From the NCBI GenBank assembly GCA_033819885.1, contig JAQYUZ010000023.1:124001-188000 (forward strand): a DNA stretch of 64,000 nt, in the 5' to 3' direction. The stretch's first letter is position 1; each line of letters begins with the position of its first letter. Source of the stretch: Microbotryomycetes sp. JL201. Its lineage: Eukaryota > Basidiomycota > Microbotryomycetes. Position numbers and translations under genes: made by a program. Positions 23,886 to 36,722 of this stretch are shown piece after piece. The notes under the pieces were generated by a model. It was not told where the DNA came from. It saw only the letters and a program-made list of their open reading frames with translations, and searched no databases.

Positions 23886-24286
23886 GAGCCGGAAAGGCCC
23901 CGTGCCCGACGTCAGTCAATCCACTCCTTTCGCCTCGACTCAGTCCGGCTTCGAGCGCCCGGCCGTCTGCGGGAACAAGGCGCACTCTGGGTAAATGCGG
24001 GGGGCCAAACTCGTCCCATTTATTCCCGCGGAAATCACTATACCAAGACGCAAGCACACACTCAAGATCCACGCTGCCATGCCCACATATGCCTCTCTCG
24101 CCAAGGTATGGGGCAATAAAGATGAACTGAATTCAATCATCATCATGAGGCACCAAGACAGTCGCATTGCAATGCACGATCGTCAATCCTTTCAACATTT
24201 ACACAAAAATTGTGGCACTGTTGACTAGCACAGCCTTGACGCGCAATGCCAACTCGCTTGACCAAGCCAACGGATCGAGCAAGCAT

Positions 24287-25070
24287 TTAAGCGGCGATCG
24301 TGACCTCGACCTCGACGCCAGACTCGATCGACATGGACGTCTGTTCAGATGGCGACAGAATGACACCAGCAAACAGCATGAACAAAAAATTAGCTCTGAA
24401 AAATTAGCATGTGCAAAAATGCTTGTGCGACTGACGATCTGCTTGACAACCTCGGCAGGCGAGGTCAGGTCGATCAAGCGCTTGTGAACGCGCATCTCGT
24501 ACGTGTCCCAGGTCTTGGAGCCCTCACCGCAAGGCTGGCGTAGTGAGAATGCAATAGTCAGACACGAGTTCCGTGAGATTGAACGCCCAGAACGCAGTGA
24601 CTTACCGTCTTGCGGGTGGTGATCTTCAAGACCTTGGTGGGCATGCGAACGGGGCCCTTGACATGCAACTCCTTGTCCTTGGCACGGTTGACAAGGTCAG
24701 AGCAGACTGCGAACGGCCGTTCCCCAAAGTCAGCAGAGCGGTTCAAGCAATGACAATAGGTTGCCAAGGTCAAACATAATGGATGCACAGCCACCTATGC
24801 AAGCAACAGCATGTACGACACGTGGGCTCGGTCGACAGCACAACGAGCCGCTTCCAAGTTTTCCGGGCGATCTGGACGGAGCTCTGCACTGCAGCGCCGG
24901 TACGCTCGTGTGTGCCCAAGACATCCGAATACATCTAATCAGAGAGCGCTGCACTCACCCTTCTCCAAGTTGCGGACGTTGCGCGAGGTGAGCGTGATGC
25001 GGATCTTGTGGTTCTTGGGCGCGGCGGCACCAGCCTCAAAGTCCTTGGAATCCTTAGCGACGTAGCTCAT
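24287..25070 (-). CDS. RPS20: 40S ribosomal protein S20 (uS10)
   Basis: Four exons, 25070-24959, 24706-24606, 24534-24436 and 24340-24287, give 121 residues, the usual length. Diagnostic stretches are [54 protein letters not shown] and the acidic end [10 protein letters not shown]. It sits in the head of the small subunit. Intron 1 is 252 nt, long beside this genome's usual 50-70 nt; ribosomal protein introns can host snoRNAs, but I see no convincing C/D or H/ACA boxes in it. The gene is divergent from the kinase gene, with 372 bp between start codons. Confidence 0.97.
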
Positions 25071-25442
25071 GTTGTTGACTTTGTGTCAAGTTGGATCAAC
25101 ACGGCCAGAAGGTGACTAAGGTGGAAAAGAAGCAGCAACGGACGGAGCGCGTCTTTTTTCGGTTCGGCAAGAACAGGAGGCCGTTGCATGTCTCGGCGGC
25201 TGATGATCCAACAGCTTGAAGGAAGAAAATTCCAAAAAGCCAGCAACCTGCTCTGTCATGTCGTAAACCGACCAAGTGCATCCGCAGCAGTCGGGCTCCA
25301 CCGTGCAGCCGGCCGACCCTGAAACGTTCTATGATTTGGACTGCACGACTGACGGACCGAGAGCAACGCGGAACTGCCACGCGTCTCACTTTGACCTGAC
25401 AGTGCATGTGAGCAGTCGTTCCGTCCGCTGAGCGGTTGGCTG

Positions 25443-28376
25443 ATGGTCATGTGACTTGCTCGAGTTTGAGGGGGAAACACTGATCCACGGTGACGTAATT
25501 GCAGGTCATTGGCGCGGCAGGACCCGCCATCGTTTGCGCAACGGTCAACTCAGAGTCAGACGTCAGACCACTCAGCCGCGCTGGCGCCATCCGAGTTGCA
25601 TGTCCGGCCGCCGTCGCCGCAGGCCGCCAGCGCTCGCAAACCGCTGCCGTTCCCGCTCGTGGACCCGTACACGGACCCAACGTTCGAGCTGTACGACCCT
25701 CATGGCTTCAACTTGAAGCGCCGACCGAGCACGCGCTCGACGAGCACTGCATCGACCGTAGACGGACCCCAAGCGCAGCAGTCGTCACAAACAAACGCCA
25801 AGCACGGCATTGTGGCGACGGCGAGCGTCTCGAGCAGCGTCAAGGTCGACATTGATCTTGCGAGCGAGCCCATTGGCGATGCCGTCTCAACACAAGAGTC
25901 GTTTGCGATGCAGGTGAGACCAGCACAGTCTGCACAAGGCTGCCAGCGCCCTAACACTTGACCTCGCATAGACCTCACCCATCATGTCACCGTCACACGC
26001 CGCGACTTCGCCTATAGACATCTCGGCAAGCCCGTCATTCAGAGCCATGTCCGTCCCAAGCTTGAGCCACGAGGAACCGATTCCAGAAGGCATCGCCGTC
26101 GGCGCGCCACAGCCTCAGTCGTTCGGCAGCAGAGCTCCTCAACATGCATCGCTCGGACAAGGAGCTCCACCTCGCGCTCTCTCTGCCCTCAACAAGCTCA
26201 GGATAGGCTCGAGTGGCTCATTCAAACCAAACTCACCCTCGCCGCAACCAGTCGACTCGCCACTGTTTGCGCCGGGCTACTTTACGCCGTCGCCCTCGGG
26301 CTACAAGACGCACTCCAGAGCTCCGACGAATGAATCAACTGCGTCGACTCTTAGTTCGCCGGTCGACCAACCACGCTCGAGAACGTCGTCCATGTCGACA
26401 AGCACGGGCATGAGTCCAGCTGCTTCGTTCCTATCTTCCTTCTCGCGAGACAACTCGGTCAACATGTCTGGCCGGTTCTCTGCTTTACTGGACGGTGACG
26501 ATGAAGGGTTCATAGTCGCAGGATACACGCTCGGTCGGGTGCTTGGCCACGGCGGATTCGGCATCGTGCGCGAAGCGACAAAGAACGGACCCGGGCCGGG
26601 CGCCGGAGACAAGGTTGCCGTCAAGATTGTCAAGCACAAGCAAACGCCTTTGGCAGAGCCAGTTACCGACCCGCTCAAACGTAGTGTCAGTGGATACCGG
26701 ATTCCAAGAGACAGGCGCGCCAGTCTCGTGCAAGAACGACATCGTAGCACGTCCTCGCCCGTACCTGCACACCTAAGAGGCGATGGAGGATCAGCAATGG
26801 ACGCCGATGGAGACGCGTCGCAGCTGTCGGCGTCGATCGGCGCTCTGCCTTCGGCGGTGCCACCACCACCCGCAGAGCAGCAAACCCTCGTCGAAGCTCT
26901 ACTCCAGCGCGAACTAGACCTTTGGCGCCAATTGCCCCCGCATCCTCACATAGTCCAGCTGATCGGAACTCACAAATCCGAAGACTATACATATGTTTTC
27001 ATGCCGCTTTGCGAGGGTGGCAACTTGCTCGACTTTGTCAATGCCGGTGGCAACGTCAGGCGACGCTCCCACTCGCGTACAACATCATCAGGCGGTAGTT
27101 CAAACACCTCGATCGGTATCCTGGGCATGTCAACGATGACAACTGTTGAAGAACATAGGCAGAATCCGAAAGGCTTGCCATTAGACATGGCGCGCATCAT
27201 CTTTGCCCAGATCGTGGAAGGGCTGCACTACTTGCATCAAGAAGCGGGAGTTACCCACAAAGATATCAAGCTTGACAACATTCTGTGCGACGAATGGAAA
27301 GCCGGCGTTAATGGCACTTGGAAGATTGCAGATTTCGGTCTGGCAGAATCTGCTAGTTCCGGGTCGGCCCTCCAAACGGCAACAAACGCCGCCACCGAAA
27401 GCCTCAAGTCCAAGGGCGTCACCCTCTCCAAACGTCGGCATCCTGTACAAGCAGGCACTCCCCTCGCCGCCCTTTCACGAGCGAATTCGCTTTCGCGGCC
27501 CGGTTCTGCGAAAAAAAGCGACAATCCTTTGCCCGTCATGGACTTGATTGACGAGCATCTACACCCGGCTGGCTCTCTACCCTATTCTCCTCCTGAACAA
27601 ATGAAGAGTCCGATCCCTTTGTTGGACCCATCTGTCGACATTTGGGCACTCGGATGTGTCTTGTACGCCATGATTGAAGGCTCCTTACCGTTTCAAGACG
27701 AATTTGAACCCAGACTGAGGACAAAGATAATCAAAGGCCAGTGGACTGTGCCTTCGAGGTTGCGGCCGGAGGAAGAAGGAGGACCGTTGGGAGAGGAAGA
27801 GGCGAGGTGTCTCGAAGTGTTGAGAGGATGTTTGGAGGTTGATGTGACAAAGAGGTGGACGATTGTCGAAATCAGGAACAGTAGATGGCTCAAATGGAGG
27901 GGGTCAGTTGTGCTTTCGATTATTGGCTGCGCACGAGGGCTGATTCTTGTTCTCCAAAACAAAGGCCAAGCGAGCAGCCTCGTGGTCGAGCTTCAAGGCG
28001 AGGCAACGTACACGTGTTGACTCCGACAGAGTCTCAGTCTGGCTCGAGAGGACATTCGTCGTCCCAATCTCGATCGCGTCAACGTCGTACTCAGCCAAGG
28101 TCAACTTCACGATCCTCTTCGCACGTGAAACATCGCGGAGTCGATGATAGAACTCGCAGTCTAGAGATCAGAGAAGAAGAGAGAGAGGAGCGCAAGATGA
28201 GATGGGACAGGAGTCGCGATTCGGCGAGGTCGACATCGACGAGCAGTCGAAGCACTTCGAGCTCGCGCAATAGGTCCATGGAACGAGGCTCACATCATTC
28301 GAGCTCAGACTCGTTGAACCTGCGAGACGTCAGCAGAGAGACGGAAAGGCTCGGGCGATTATACGAGCCATATTGA
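25443..28376 (+). CDS. Serine/threonine protein kinase with long N-terminal region and inserts
   Basis: Exons 25443-25450 (an 8-nt start exon, tentative), 25505-25913, 25972-27902 and 27965-28376 sum to 919 residues. A Ser/Pro-rich N-terminus precedes the kinase domain: glycine loop GHGGFGIV, VAVKIV lysine, RELDLWRQLPPHPHIVQL, HKDIKLDNIL catalytic loop (Lys in place of the Arg of HRD), DFG in KIADFGLAES, and SLPYSPPEQ with DIWALGCVLYAM. All catalytic residues are present, so it should be active. About 80 residues are inserted between the VAVK lysine and helix C, and about 70 between DFG and the PPEQ segment. After the domain comes an Arg/Ser-dipeptide-rich tail (residues about 790-919) like those of splicing-related proteins. 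I cannot name the subfamily. Confidence 0.88.
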
Positions 28377-28830
28377 GCGGCCAACCCGCGCCATGCCAGA
28401 GGCGAGTTCCTTTGCGCACCTTTGTCATACTCTGCAATCTCGCGAAATTGATATGTCTTAAAAAAAAAGAAGACAAACTCTTTTTGTAATGTTGACTACG
28501 TTTCAAAACTTTCGCCGAAAATCGCCAGAAAACAGCTCCTCGCGGATTTGGCGCACAAAGTCCGCGGCATGAATGGATGCTCGTTAGCTTTTTTTCGGCA
28601 CATCAGCAGCTTTGACGGGTCCTTACATAGGACTGCTGCGCGCCGAAAGCTATTCACCTTCTGTCCTTTGCGCTGCAAGCTCCTAGCACTTACCAAAGTG
28701 CACGAGGTCGAAGATTCAACGTTCTGACATTCGTTGACTAGTCTGTGACGCTTTGATGTATGTATTGGGCAGAAGCTACGGCTTGTACGCGTCGTAATAA
28801 GGAGCCGACTCTTGGAAATCATTCAGTACC

Positions 28831-30767
28831 ATGCCGCGTGTCATCGGACTTGGTCAAGGGACTCAAGCTGTGCCGCCACTTGCGCATCCGAATCACGCGA
28901 CCGTGCAATCGCAAACCAACCAACAACAAGTTGAAAGCCGATCTCGCTCTCAACTTCAACTGAAACCACCTCCCAACAAACGTCGTAAAGAACAAACACG
29001 TGCAGGCGACAATGCTCGAACGAACAGGTTGTTGGGTGAAGCTCGTGACGAAATCAGAAGGTTGACAAAGTTGTACGAATTGCTTCAAGTGAGGTTGATT
29101 GCCAAAGGCTTGGATCCGGTTGAAGAGATTACGCGTTTTCACATTCAGTTGGACACCATGGGCAATTTGGCAAACGCGCAGGCTAAACCCCAACAGAATT
29201 CCGCATCCTGGTCTTCTTCAACATCGTTTCCGAATCCTGTCAGTTCAACAGAGCTTGCACTCGAAGGATCGTTGAACATGTTCAATCCGCCGATGGCGAT
29301 GCGACATCCAGCTGTGGCGAGATTGGCGAACGAGTATCTTACGGCCACGCCGGCGGTACCTCAGAGGTCATTAGGTTTTCACGGTCAAGCGGGCGACATT
29401 ACCGTCACACCTCTGTTAAGTGCTGTGCCTTCGCCTTTAGCATCTTTGCCGCCCCCTCAAACCTCGGTTCTGCCCTCGACGCCATCAACTGTTCCGACAT
29501 TGAAGCAAGGACTACCTTTGACCTCGTACACTATGGGCTTGATACCTCGCAAGACTCGAAAGTTTGACAGAAAAGCGTTCAAAGTCAAAGGCAAGTCTGT
29601 GATGATGGCAGGGTCGCCAACAGACGCCAACATACCTCTGCAAGGCATCGACACGATCGCCAACAAGAATCTATCCTCCTCTTCGGTTCTTTTGCCTCCC
29701 TTTGCGATGACGAGTGCCAGTTTGCCAGTGACCAGTCGTCCATTGTTGCCGCCATTGAGGATCAGCAATCACTTGCCCGACCTAGAACCTTATCCACCTC
29801 ACTCACTCGCGAATACGAATCAAACTGGAGATGCAGCTATGGAAAGCGCACAAACTCTGCTTCAACTGTCATCGGCATCATCTAGCGGAGGCAGTGGTCA
29901 TGATTTGCCTTTGGGCGTTGACCCTGATGGCGGCAGCCATCACAATGCCCAACCTGCTCGTGATGGTAACAGACCTCAACAAGCTTCTTCAGCGTGCTTG
30001 TCAAATGTAGGCGATTCTGCAAGTCCCAGGGAAACCTTGCCAACATTGCCGTCGAGCGTCACCGAATCTGCAACTGCTCCTTCGAAACCAAACTCGTACC
30101 AGTTTCCTCGTCTGCCTCGACTCGAAATTCCATCACCTCTGACACGTGAATGTGACGATTCGAAAGATGCGACAAGCTCTTCTGAACACGACATGCAAAG
30201 TTCTACCACGACCTCTGCCGTCCCATTGTCCGCTTGGATCAGAGGATCTGCCGTCGACCAAACATCAATGCCTTTCAGTCAAACGCCCTCTTCCTCGAAC
30301 GTTCCGGCCATCAATACCGTTCACAGACTATCGAACGATAGGATTCCATCTCAGATGACTTTGAACCGGTACTCCAAACCTCTGACGCCTCTCTCTACTC
30401 GATCGTTGTCGGCTTCACCTTCAAAAGACCAATCGGCAGTCTCTGAGGGGTTTAATCCATTGTTGCCAATGTTCACGTTCGATCCAAAAGGTCAACCTTT
30501 GTCTCGTTCGAGTAACGACACCAAACATGAAAACAAGTTCAAGTTGAAACCATTAGAGGCACCTCGAAAAGGTCGTCCTTGTCACCGTTGACATCGTCAA
30601 CTGGAGCTTTTGCTGGCTCAGGCTCGGGATCAGAGGATGGTTCGAACGTCGAGAAAGGATTGGGCCCTTTGACTGAGGAATCACATCCATTGAAAGCTAT
30701 CGAATCCGTCAAAGAGCAACAAGAACAAGGGTCATTGCAACATAGTTCAGATGCAGAGCAAGGTTGA
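28831..30767 (+). CDS. Hypothetical protein with N-terminal basic coiled coil
   Basis: Exons 28831-30571 and 30622-30767, with a 50-nt intron (GTCGTC...TCAG) that joins APRKG to SGSEDGS and avoids the stop of the first exon; 628 residues. After a Gln-rich start, residues about 50-110 form a basic helix and likely coiled coil (NKRRKEQTRAG ... EARDEIRRLTKLYELLQVRL). The rest is Ser/Thr/Pro-rich with no recognised domain, apart from a basic patch RKTRKFDRKAFKVKGK near residue 240. The basic-plus-helix start is reminiscent of bZIP-like proteins but lacks a clear leucine heptad, so I make no such claim. Confidence 0.7.
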
Positions 30768-30933
30768 TCTAAGAAAAGTAGTGAAGAAATAACAGAGAGA
30801 AATTCAGATTCCTTTGAAAATGCTAGTTCAAGAGGCAAGGAAATGAAGTTTGAGGTTCTTTTTTGCAATCGCCTAAACTCGTTGTGGTGAGGACTTGTTT
30901 GCATTCTTGGACGTGCACAGCGACTCGTCAACT

Positions 30934-31671
30934 CTATTGTTTTGGGATTGAAGAGCAAGTCAGGGCCGTTCCAGGTTCATTTGCCGTGACAACGCACGCC
31001 CAAGACAGAGCAAACACCAGGCAGGTAATCAAGTAGAACAGGGCAGCATCGACGGTCTGATAGACGAGAGCTGCGAAATCGAGCTCAACGGGTTTTTGAC
31101 AAAGACTGGCATTTTGGTAGGACAGCTCACCTGCGCTGAAAGCACACCACAAGTACAGAATCACGTGCGAGAGGTGCGCTTGGTGAATTGAGGAGTTTTG
31201 CAGTCCGGGCATGGGAAACTCCAAGACCAGAGTCAAAGAACCATTGACCTTTAAGCAAGCTTTTGAGCATATTATCGTCGTCCAAGACTCGGCAAGCACT
31301 TACGACATTGACGATTTGCCAAATCGGTTTATCTACGATCGTCTTGACGAAAAACTCGACTCGTGAAGAAGGCCTTTCGGAAGCGAATGATTTCAGTCGC
31401 TCACCACGACTTGATAGAGGTGCACGAGACTCACACGAGTCCGGCAGGGCCGAGTCGACCCCCTACGAAATCCCAGAAAAATTTTCGATACAAGACGCCC
31501 CAAACACCCGCCCAAATGACGTCTGTTTCCGCCGACGGACGAGATGCGAACAGACAATGAGGGTCGCTCTTCTTGGCTACACTGTGTGACACAAGAGTAC
31601 GAATCTCACTTACACGCTCCACAGGTCAATGCCATCAGACGACCCAGCTCGTGCCAGACGAGTTTGCCCAT
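30934..31671 (-). CDS. Small multi-pass membrane protein (basidiomycete family, DUF7727-like)
   Basis: Five exons, 31671-31614, 31522-31435, 31373-31304, 31248-31131 and 31070-30934, give 156 residues. The model reads MGKLVWHELGRLMALTCGAY, VIWAGVWGVLYRKFFWDFVGG, VDKPIWQIVNVVNGSLTLVLE, HLSHVILYLWCAFSA and TVDAALFYLITCLVFALSW: four hydrophobic segments with the YRKFFWDFVGG signature. I recall this layout from a small basidiomycete membrane-protein family, I believe Pfam DUF7727; that number is from memory. Function unknown. Every splice is forced by frame and by the match to the remembered family. It converges on the coiled-coil gene, 166 bp away. Confidence 0.85.
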
Positions 31672-32136
31672 TTCCTAGTCTTGAGCGCCCAGCGCCCGTT
31701 CAATGTTTCGAATCTCAGGCGTATGTACGTCAACCTGCGACAAAGACTGCTCGATTTGTGCTCAGACTGGACCCGCCAGTAAAATCGGCGAAAGAGGAGG
31801 AAGCAAAAAGAAGCCGCGTCACCTGTTGATGCTTTATCTGAGCGGGCGAATATCTCAAGCGGTGCATGTATGCAGGTCTCTTGCTTCATGACATGTATTA
31901 CAAAAGAAAGAGACACACAAATCCGAAAACAACCCGCGTGAGAAGATTCAGAACCGAGGGATCGAGCAACCGGCGCAGAAGTGATGAAACAGTGAGTCGC
32001 CAGACAAGGGTAGCCTGCCAAACGTACGCATGGCACCGCAGAGAATACACAAACGAGGACTCTTTGACGCGTCTGGAAAGATGGAATGCATTGGTCCGGA
32101 AGATCGTGGACGTCTATGTTTTTGCGTCAGCGTGAA

Positions 32137-33846
32137 TCATAGCAACGAGTCCATTCGTCGACCTGATAAAGCACGCGTACGCAAGGAGAGCAGGACCATC
32201 AGAATGTGATAAACAACAAAACGGAACCTCCAAAGGTGACTTACAAACTTCAAGAACGGCAGCGACGACTTCTAGACTGAGCTCGCGCAAGCTCGCATTC
32301 TCTGCCGTCTCTCCCGGTTGTGGGGCCATTTCCGACCTGACGAGCCTGTTGATTTCTGCCAGATTTGCGGATTCTGCGCTGGCGGCACTCGACCCTGCGC
32401 CGATTCCTTTACTTTGTGCGCCGTACCTGATGACGCCAAATGGCCACTGGCTGTATTCCGCCAAGAGTTCGTCGCATTTAGCGAAAGCTGCTTCACGCGC
32501 GTCATAAGACAAGTGAACGAGCGCGTTCTCGAGCACATTGGCCGCGAAAGCGCAGCAAACCATCGCGACGGCTCGAACAGTCCGGTATCTGACGTTTTCG
32601 CCGTACAAGTTCGAGGTTGGGACGGCGGCTGTTCGAGTTGTGAGGATGCTGAGTGTCCGCCTGAGCACGTCCTCTTTGAATGTCGGGTCGGACACGGGAT
32701 GCGTCGCCATGTCAAACAGCAAAAAGTTGCGTTTCTCTGTGCGCAGGACTCCCTTGTCGACAAGACCTTTCGCCAGACGTTCTCGGACTTGTTTGAGCTG
32801 GTACCCGATCTTCATGACATTCCACGTCTCGCCTGTTTGACCATGAACGCGTCATTGCGTGTAGCGTCAGTAAGTATAGGACAGCGCTCGCTCCTCGAGA
32901 TTTCAATGCTGACCTGACATGAGGTCGATCCAAGTGCCGACACTCATGCGCTCCGACACCTTCATCATTTTCAAAGCCTCGTCCAGCAAGACTTCACCCG
33001 TGAGCCTGTCGTCAACAACTTCGATGTACCTGGCACACCACGCGGATGAGCAAGGGATCCCATTTGAACGCGATCTTTGCTTAGAATGGCCATACCTGTC
33101 TGCGAGCGGAAACCGTCTCCGGTTTGGATCTCTGACCATGGCGACTCTGTGACGGAGTGCGAGTTCGAGGATGATGCAACCTCTGAGCGTGTACGAAATG
33201 TTATCGTTCCAGAATGAGAGATAGCCCTGATGATAGAGACAGTGTCCCGGGTGTCAGCTGAGGCGAGTCTCGAGTGCACGAGTGCGCGCGCGTCCCGAGT
33301 GTTGAGCGAGGCGAGATGCGAGCGATGGGACGCCCGAGGTGACTGCGTGCAGTGACCGAGGCAGGAGTTTCTGAACAAACTGCCATAACCTGGCGGCCGC
33401 GCGTGCGGGCAGAGTGCGTATGCTCTACTTGGACGTGCTCGGTTCCCCCGCCGTTCCGTCGACGCGCTCAGTTCACGGGCTGTACTGACCTGCTTGTCCT
33501 TGAGTCCGAGCAGCAGGACCTCCTCCATCAATGTCAACTTCGGCATCATGCGCTCCTCTTCCGTCTCGAGGTCTCGCTCGTCGTACGCAACTCTGTGCCC
33601 GCCGCCGCCGCCTGCCGAGCGCGCTCCTGCTCCAGCGCCGGCCGACATGGGCGATTGCGGCCTCGAGCTGGAGGCAGACGACGATAGCCCGCCTGCTGTC
33701 AATGGCTTGGAGGCCGAAGCTGATGCGCCGTTGGCGAGCGTGGGCGAGTGCGGGCCACCACCACCGCCGCCATTGTTGTACTCGCCCGCACCCGCTCCTC
33801 CACCAGCACCACGCCGGCGTGACAAGCCTGTCGTCGTCGACGCCAT
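32137..33846 (-). CDS. VPS74: VPS74 / GOLPH3 Golgi PI4P-binding adaptor
   Basis: Adaptor that binds PI4P on Golgi membranes and keeps glycosyltransferases there by linking them to COPI. Exons 33846-33490, 33226-33096, 33029-32914, 32832-32245 and 32162-32137 give 405 residues. Clear GPP34 stretches are [83 protein letters not shown] and the terminal CRRMDSLL. The first 85 residues are a Gly/Ala/Ser-rich disordered stretch longer than in yeast. Intron 1 is 263 nt. It is divergent from CCT6, with 170 bp between start codons, which probably serve as a shared promoter. Confidence 0.96.
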
Positions 33847-34016
33847 CTCGTCGTCGTCGTGCTGTCGCGCGACAAGGCTCGCAGTGGTTGCCAGGAAAGC
33901 CAATTCAATGCGTTAGAACGCGTTCTATTGCGAATTTTGGCTCCAAATGCTGAATAGCCGCGACGCGCTTCTGCACTTGCTAACTTGTCGTCCGACGCGC
34001 CACTTGAGCAACCAAC

Positions 34017-36503
34017 ATGCAAGTCAAGTATCGAACGAAACAAGTGTACTCTTATTGACCAGTTTGCGCGTGCCAGGTCGGCGCTCGAGCTGCTCAATCC
34101 AAAGAGCGAGAGCATCAGGCGCAACCAGGCGTTCACGATCAATGTGAGCCTGTTTGCGCGAACGCCACTCCCTCACCAAGCCCGTCAACTTACAACGAAT
34201 CAATTGTGCCGCAGGTCACTGGCGCCATCGGCCTCGCCAATGTCGTCAAGAGCAACTTGGGTGAGCCAACTCGGAAAACGAAATGCTCCCATCCGGCACC
34301 AAGCCAGCTCCTGCGCACTAGTTTGTCAGCGCTGTCATGAGCTGGTGACCCCGTCAACGCGTTGGGGTGGACTTTCACACGTTCGACAGCAACGTTGCGT
34401 CGCGACCGCGCGTGTGCGCCTGCAACGCCGACGGCACAATGTTCTACACGCACAAGTACATGCGCGACGACTGACTCTACTTTGACGCTGCGCAGGCCCC
34501 CGTGGCACCCTCAAGATGCTCGTCGACGGCGCAGGTCAGCTCAAGATGACAAAGGACGGCAAAGTGCTCCTGTCAGAAATGCAGATCCAGGCGAGCACAT
34601 TCACGACTCCTCGCAGCTGACGACACAGCTGACAGACTGTTTATCTGCGCCGACGTGCTATCAGAACCCGACAGCGGCGTTGATTGCTCGAACGGCGGTG
34701 GCTCAGGACGAGACGACTGGCGACGGCACCACCAGCGTCGTCTTGTTGGTCGGTCAGTTCGCAAAGCGGTTTACCTCTTTATGCTCGAGGCCTCTGTGGC
34801 TGACAGTTCTGGTCTCCAGGCGAACTGCTCAAGCAATGTGAGCGCTACACGCAGGAAGGCGTCCACCCACGAGTGCTCGCAGACGGCGTCGACGTCGCAA
34901 AGAATGCCTTGAGCGACTTCCTGGAGCAGTTCAAGGTGCCTTTCGAGGCCGGCACTACACCGGCCCACGAGACGCTTGTCAACGTCGCATACACGTCACT
35001 TGCCACCAAGGTTCACAAGACTTTGGCCAAGAGTCTGGCGCAATCGGTCGTCGACGCTGTCCTGGCCATCAGACGAACAAAGACCGCAGATTCGGTCGCG
35101 AGCAAGCCATCAGAAGGCGTGACGGCTGGCGAAGGCGCTCAGGAGTTTGAGCCAATCGATCTGCACATGGTCGAATTGATGAAGATGCAACACATGACGG
35201 ACGTCGACACAAAACTGATCAAGGGACTCGTTCTCGACCATGGACCAAGGCATCCGGACATGCCGAAGCGACTGACAAACTGCTTCATCTTGACCTTGAA
35301 CGTCTCGCTCGAATACGAAAAGACGTGAGTTGCGCTTCTGATTTCTTTCAGCTGAGCTTCAATCATACCAAAATTGACATTGCCCCGTCGTTTTGCAGCG
35401 AGGTCAACTCTGGTTTTTTCTACTCGTCCGCAGAACAGCGAGAAAAGCTCGTCGAGTCGGAGCGCAAATTTACAGATGCCAAAGTCAGAAAGATCATCGA
35501 GCTCAAAAAGCTCGTGTGCGATCAACAACTGGACAAGGACGGCAACGAGATTGGCGAAAAGAAAAACTTTGTCGTCATCAACCAAAAAGGCATCGATCCA
35601 TTGAGTTTGGACATGTTGGCCAAGCAAGGAATCATGGCTTTGAGGCGAGCAAAGAGAAGGAACATGGAGAGGTTCGCAACGTTCCCCTTTCTAGCATAGA
35701 TTGGCCAGAGCTGACCTTGTCATGCAGGCTGCAACTCATCTGCGGCGGCACTGCTCAAAACTCTGTCGACGACATGACTCCGGACGTCCTGGGTCATGCC
35801 GGTCTCGTTTACGAGCACACTCTCGGAGAGGAAAAGTTTACGTTTGTCGAAGAGGTCAAAGATCCCAAATCGGTCACGTTGTTGATCAAGGGTCAGTCTC
35901 GGAGCCTCTTCAAGGGGAGAAAACGCTCACTCGTGATGTGCCGCCAACAGGTCCTAACGCTCACACAATCTCCCAAATCTCGGACGCCGTGCGAGACGGC
36001 TTGCGCTCAGTCAAGAACGCCCTCGAAGACAAAGCGCTCGTGCCCGGTGCGGGCAGCTTTGAGATCGCAGCACACAACCACTTGGTCGAAGTCGTGAAAA
36101 AGAACGCCAAAGGTCGCGCAAAGTTGGGCGTTCAAGCTTTTGCCGATGCTCTGCTCGTTATTCCGAAAACGTTGGCCACGAACGCGGGTTTGGACGTTCA
36201 AGATACGATCGTCGCTTTGCAAGACGAGGCGAGTGAGGGACACGTTGTCGGTTTGAATTTGGCGACGGGCGATCCTTTGGACCCAGTGACGTGAGTTCTG
36301 AAATGCGCCAGTGAGAGTGTAAGAACGAGCTGACGAGCCGTTACGGGGTGCTTCTTATGTACAGAGAGGGCATTTGGGACAATGCGCGAGTCAAGAGGTT
36401 GATGATCCATTCGAGCGCCGTCATTAGCTCAAATTTGTTGATCTGCGACGAGATGATGCGAGCAGGTCGACGAATGGGCGGTGGTGGTGGTGGACCTGAA
36501 TAG
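34017..36503 (+). CDS. CCT6: CCT zeta subunit of the TRiC cytosolic chaperonin
   Basis: Ten exons sum to 575 residues: 34017-34027, 34077-34143, 34215-34260, 34496-34590, 34665-34752, 34820-35324, 35399-35671, 35728-35891, 35951-36290 and 36365-36503. The product folds actin, tubulin and other cytosolic clients as one of eight TRiC subunits. Signatures: [17 protein letters not shown] at the N-terminus, [36 protein letters not shown] (ATP site), [40 protein letters not shown] and LNLATGDPL. The first exon is just 11 nt (M-Q-V-K). The intron at 34591-34664 starts with GC (CAG|GCGAGC); no GT near it keeps the frame from EMQIQ to NPTAALIAR. Confidence 0.98.
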
Positions 36504-36722
36504 ACTGGCGTCGCGTCTGCGTCTGCTATGATCTGTTTGTCGACTTCGCATGATAGATTACTGTTGAAAAGAACGAAGGCAAAAGTTCTAGGATTGGTTC
36601 CGACCCGATGACATTGTTTCATTTCCATAACGAGTAGCAATGCACATTCTACATGTCACTTTGGCGAGAGATACGGACACGACGCGCCTCGACGCGTGTT
36701 GAACTCGTTTCGTCCGGACGAC

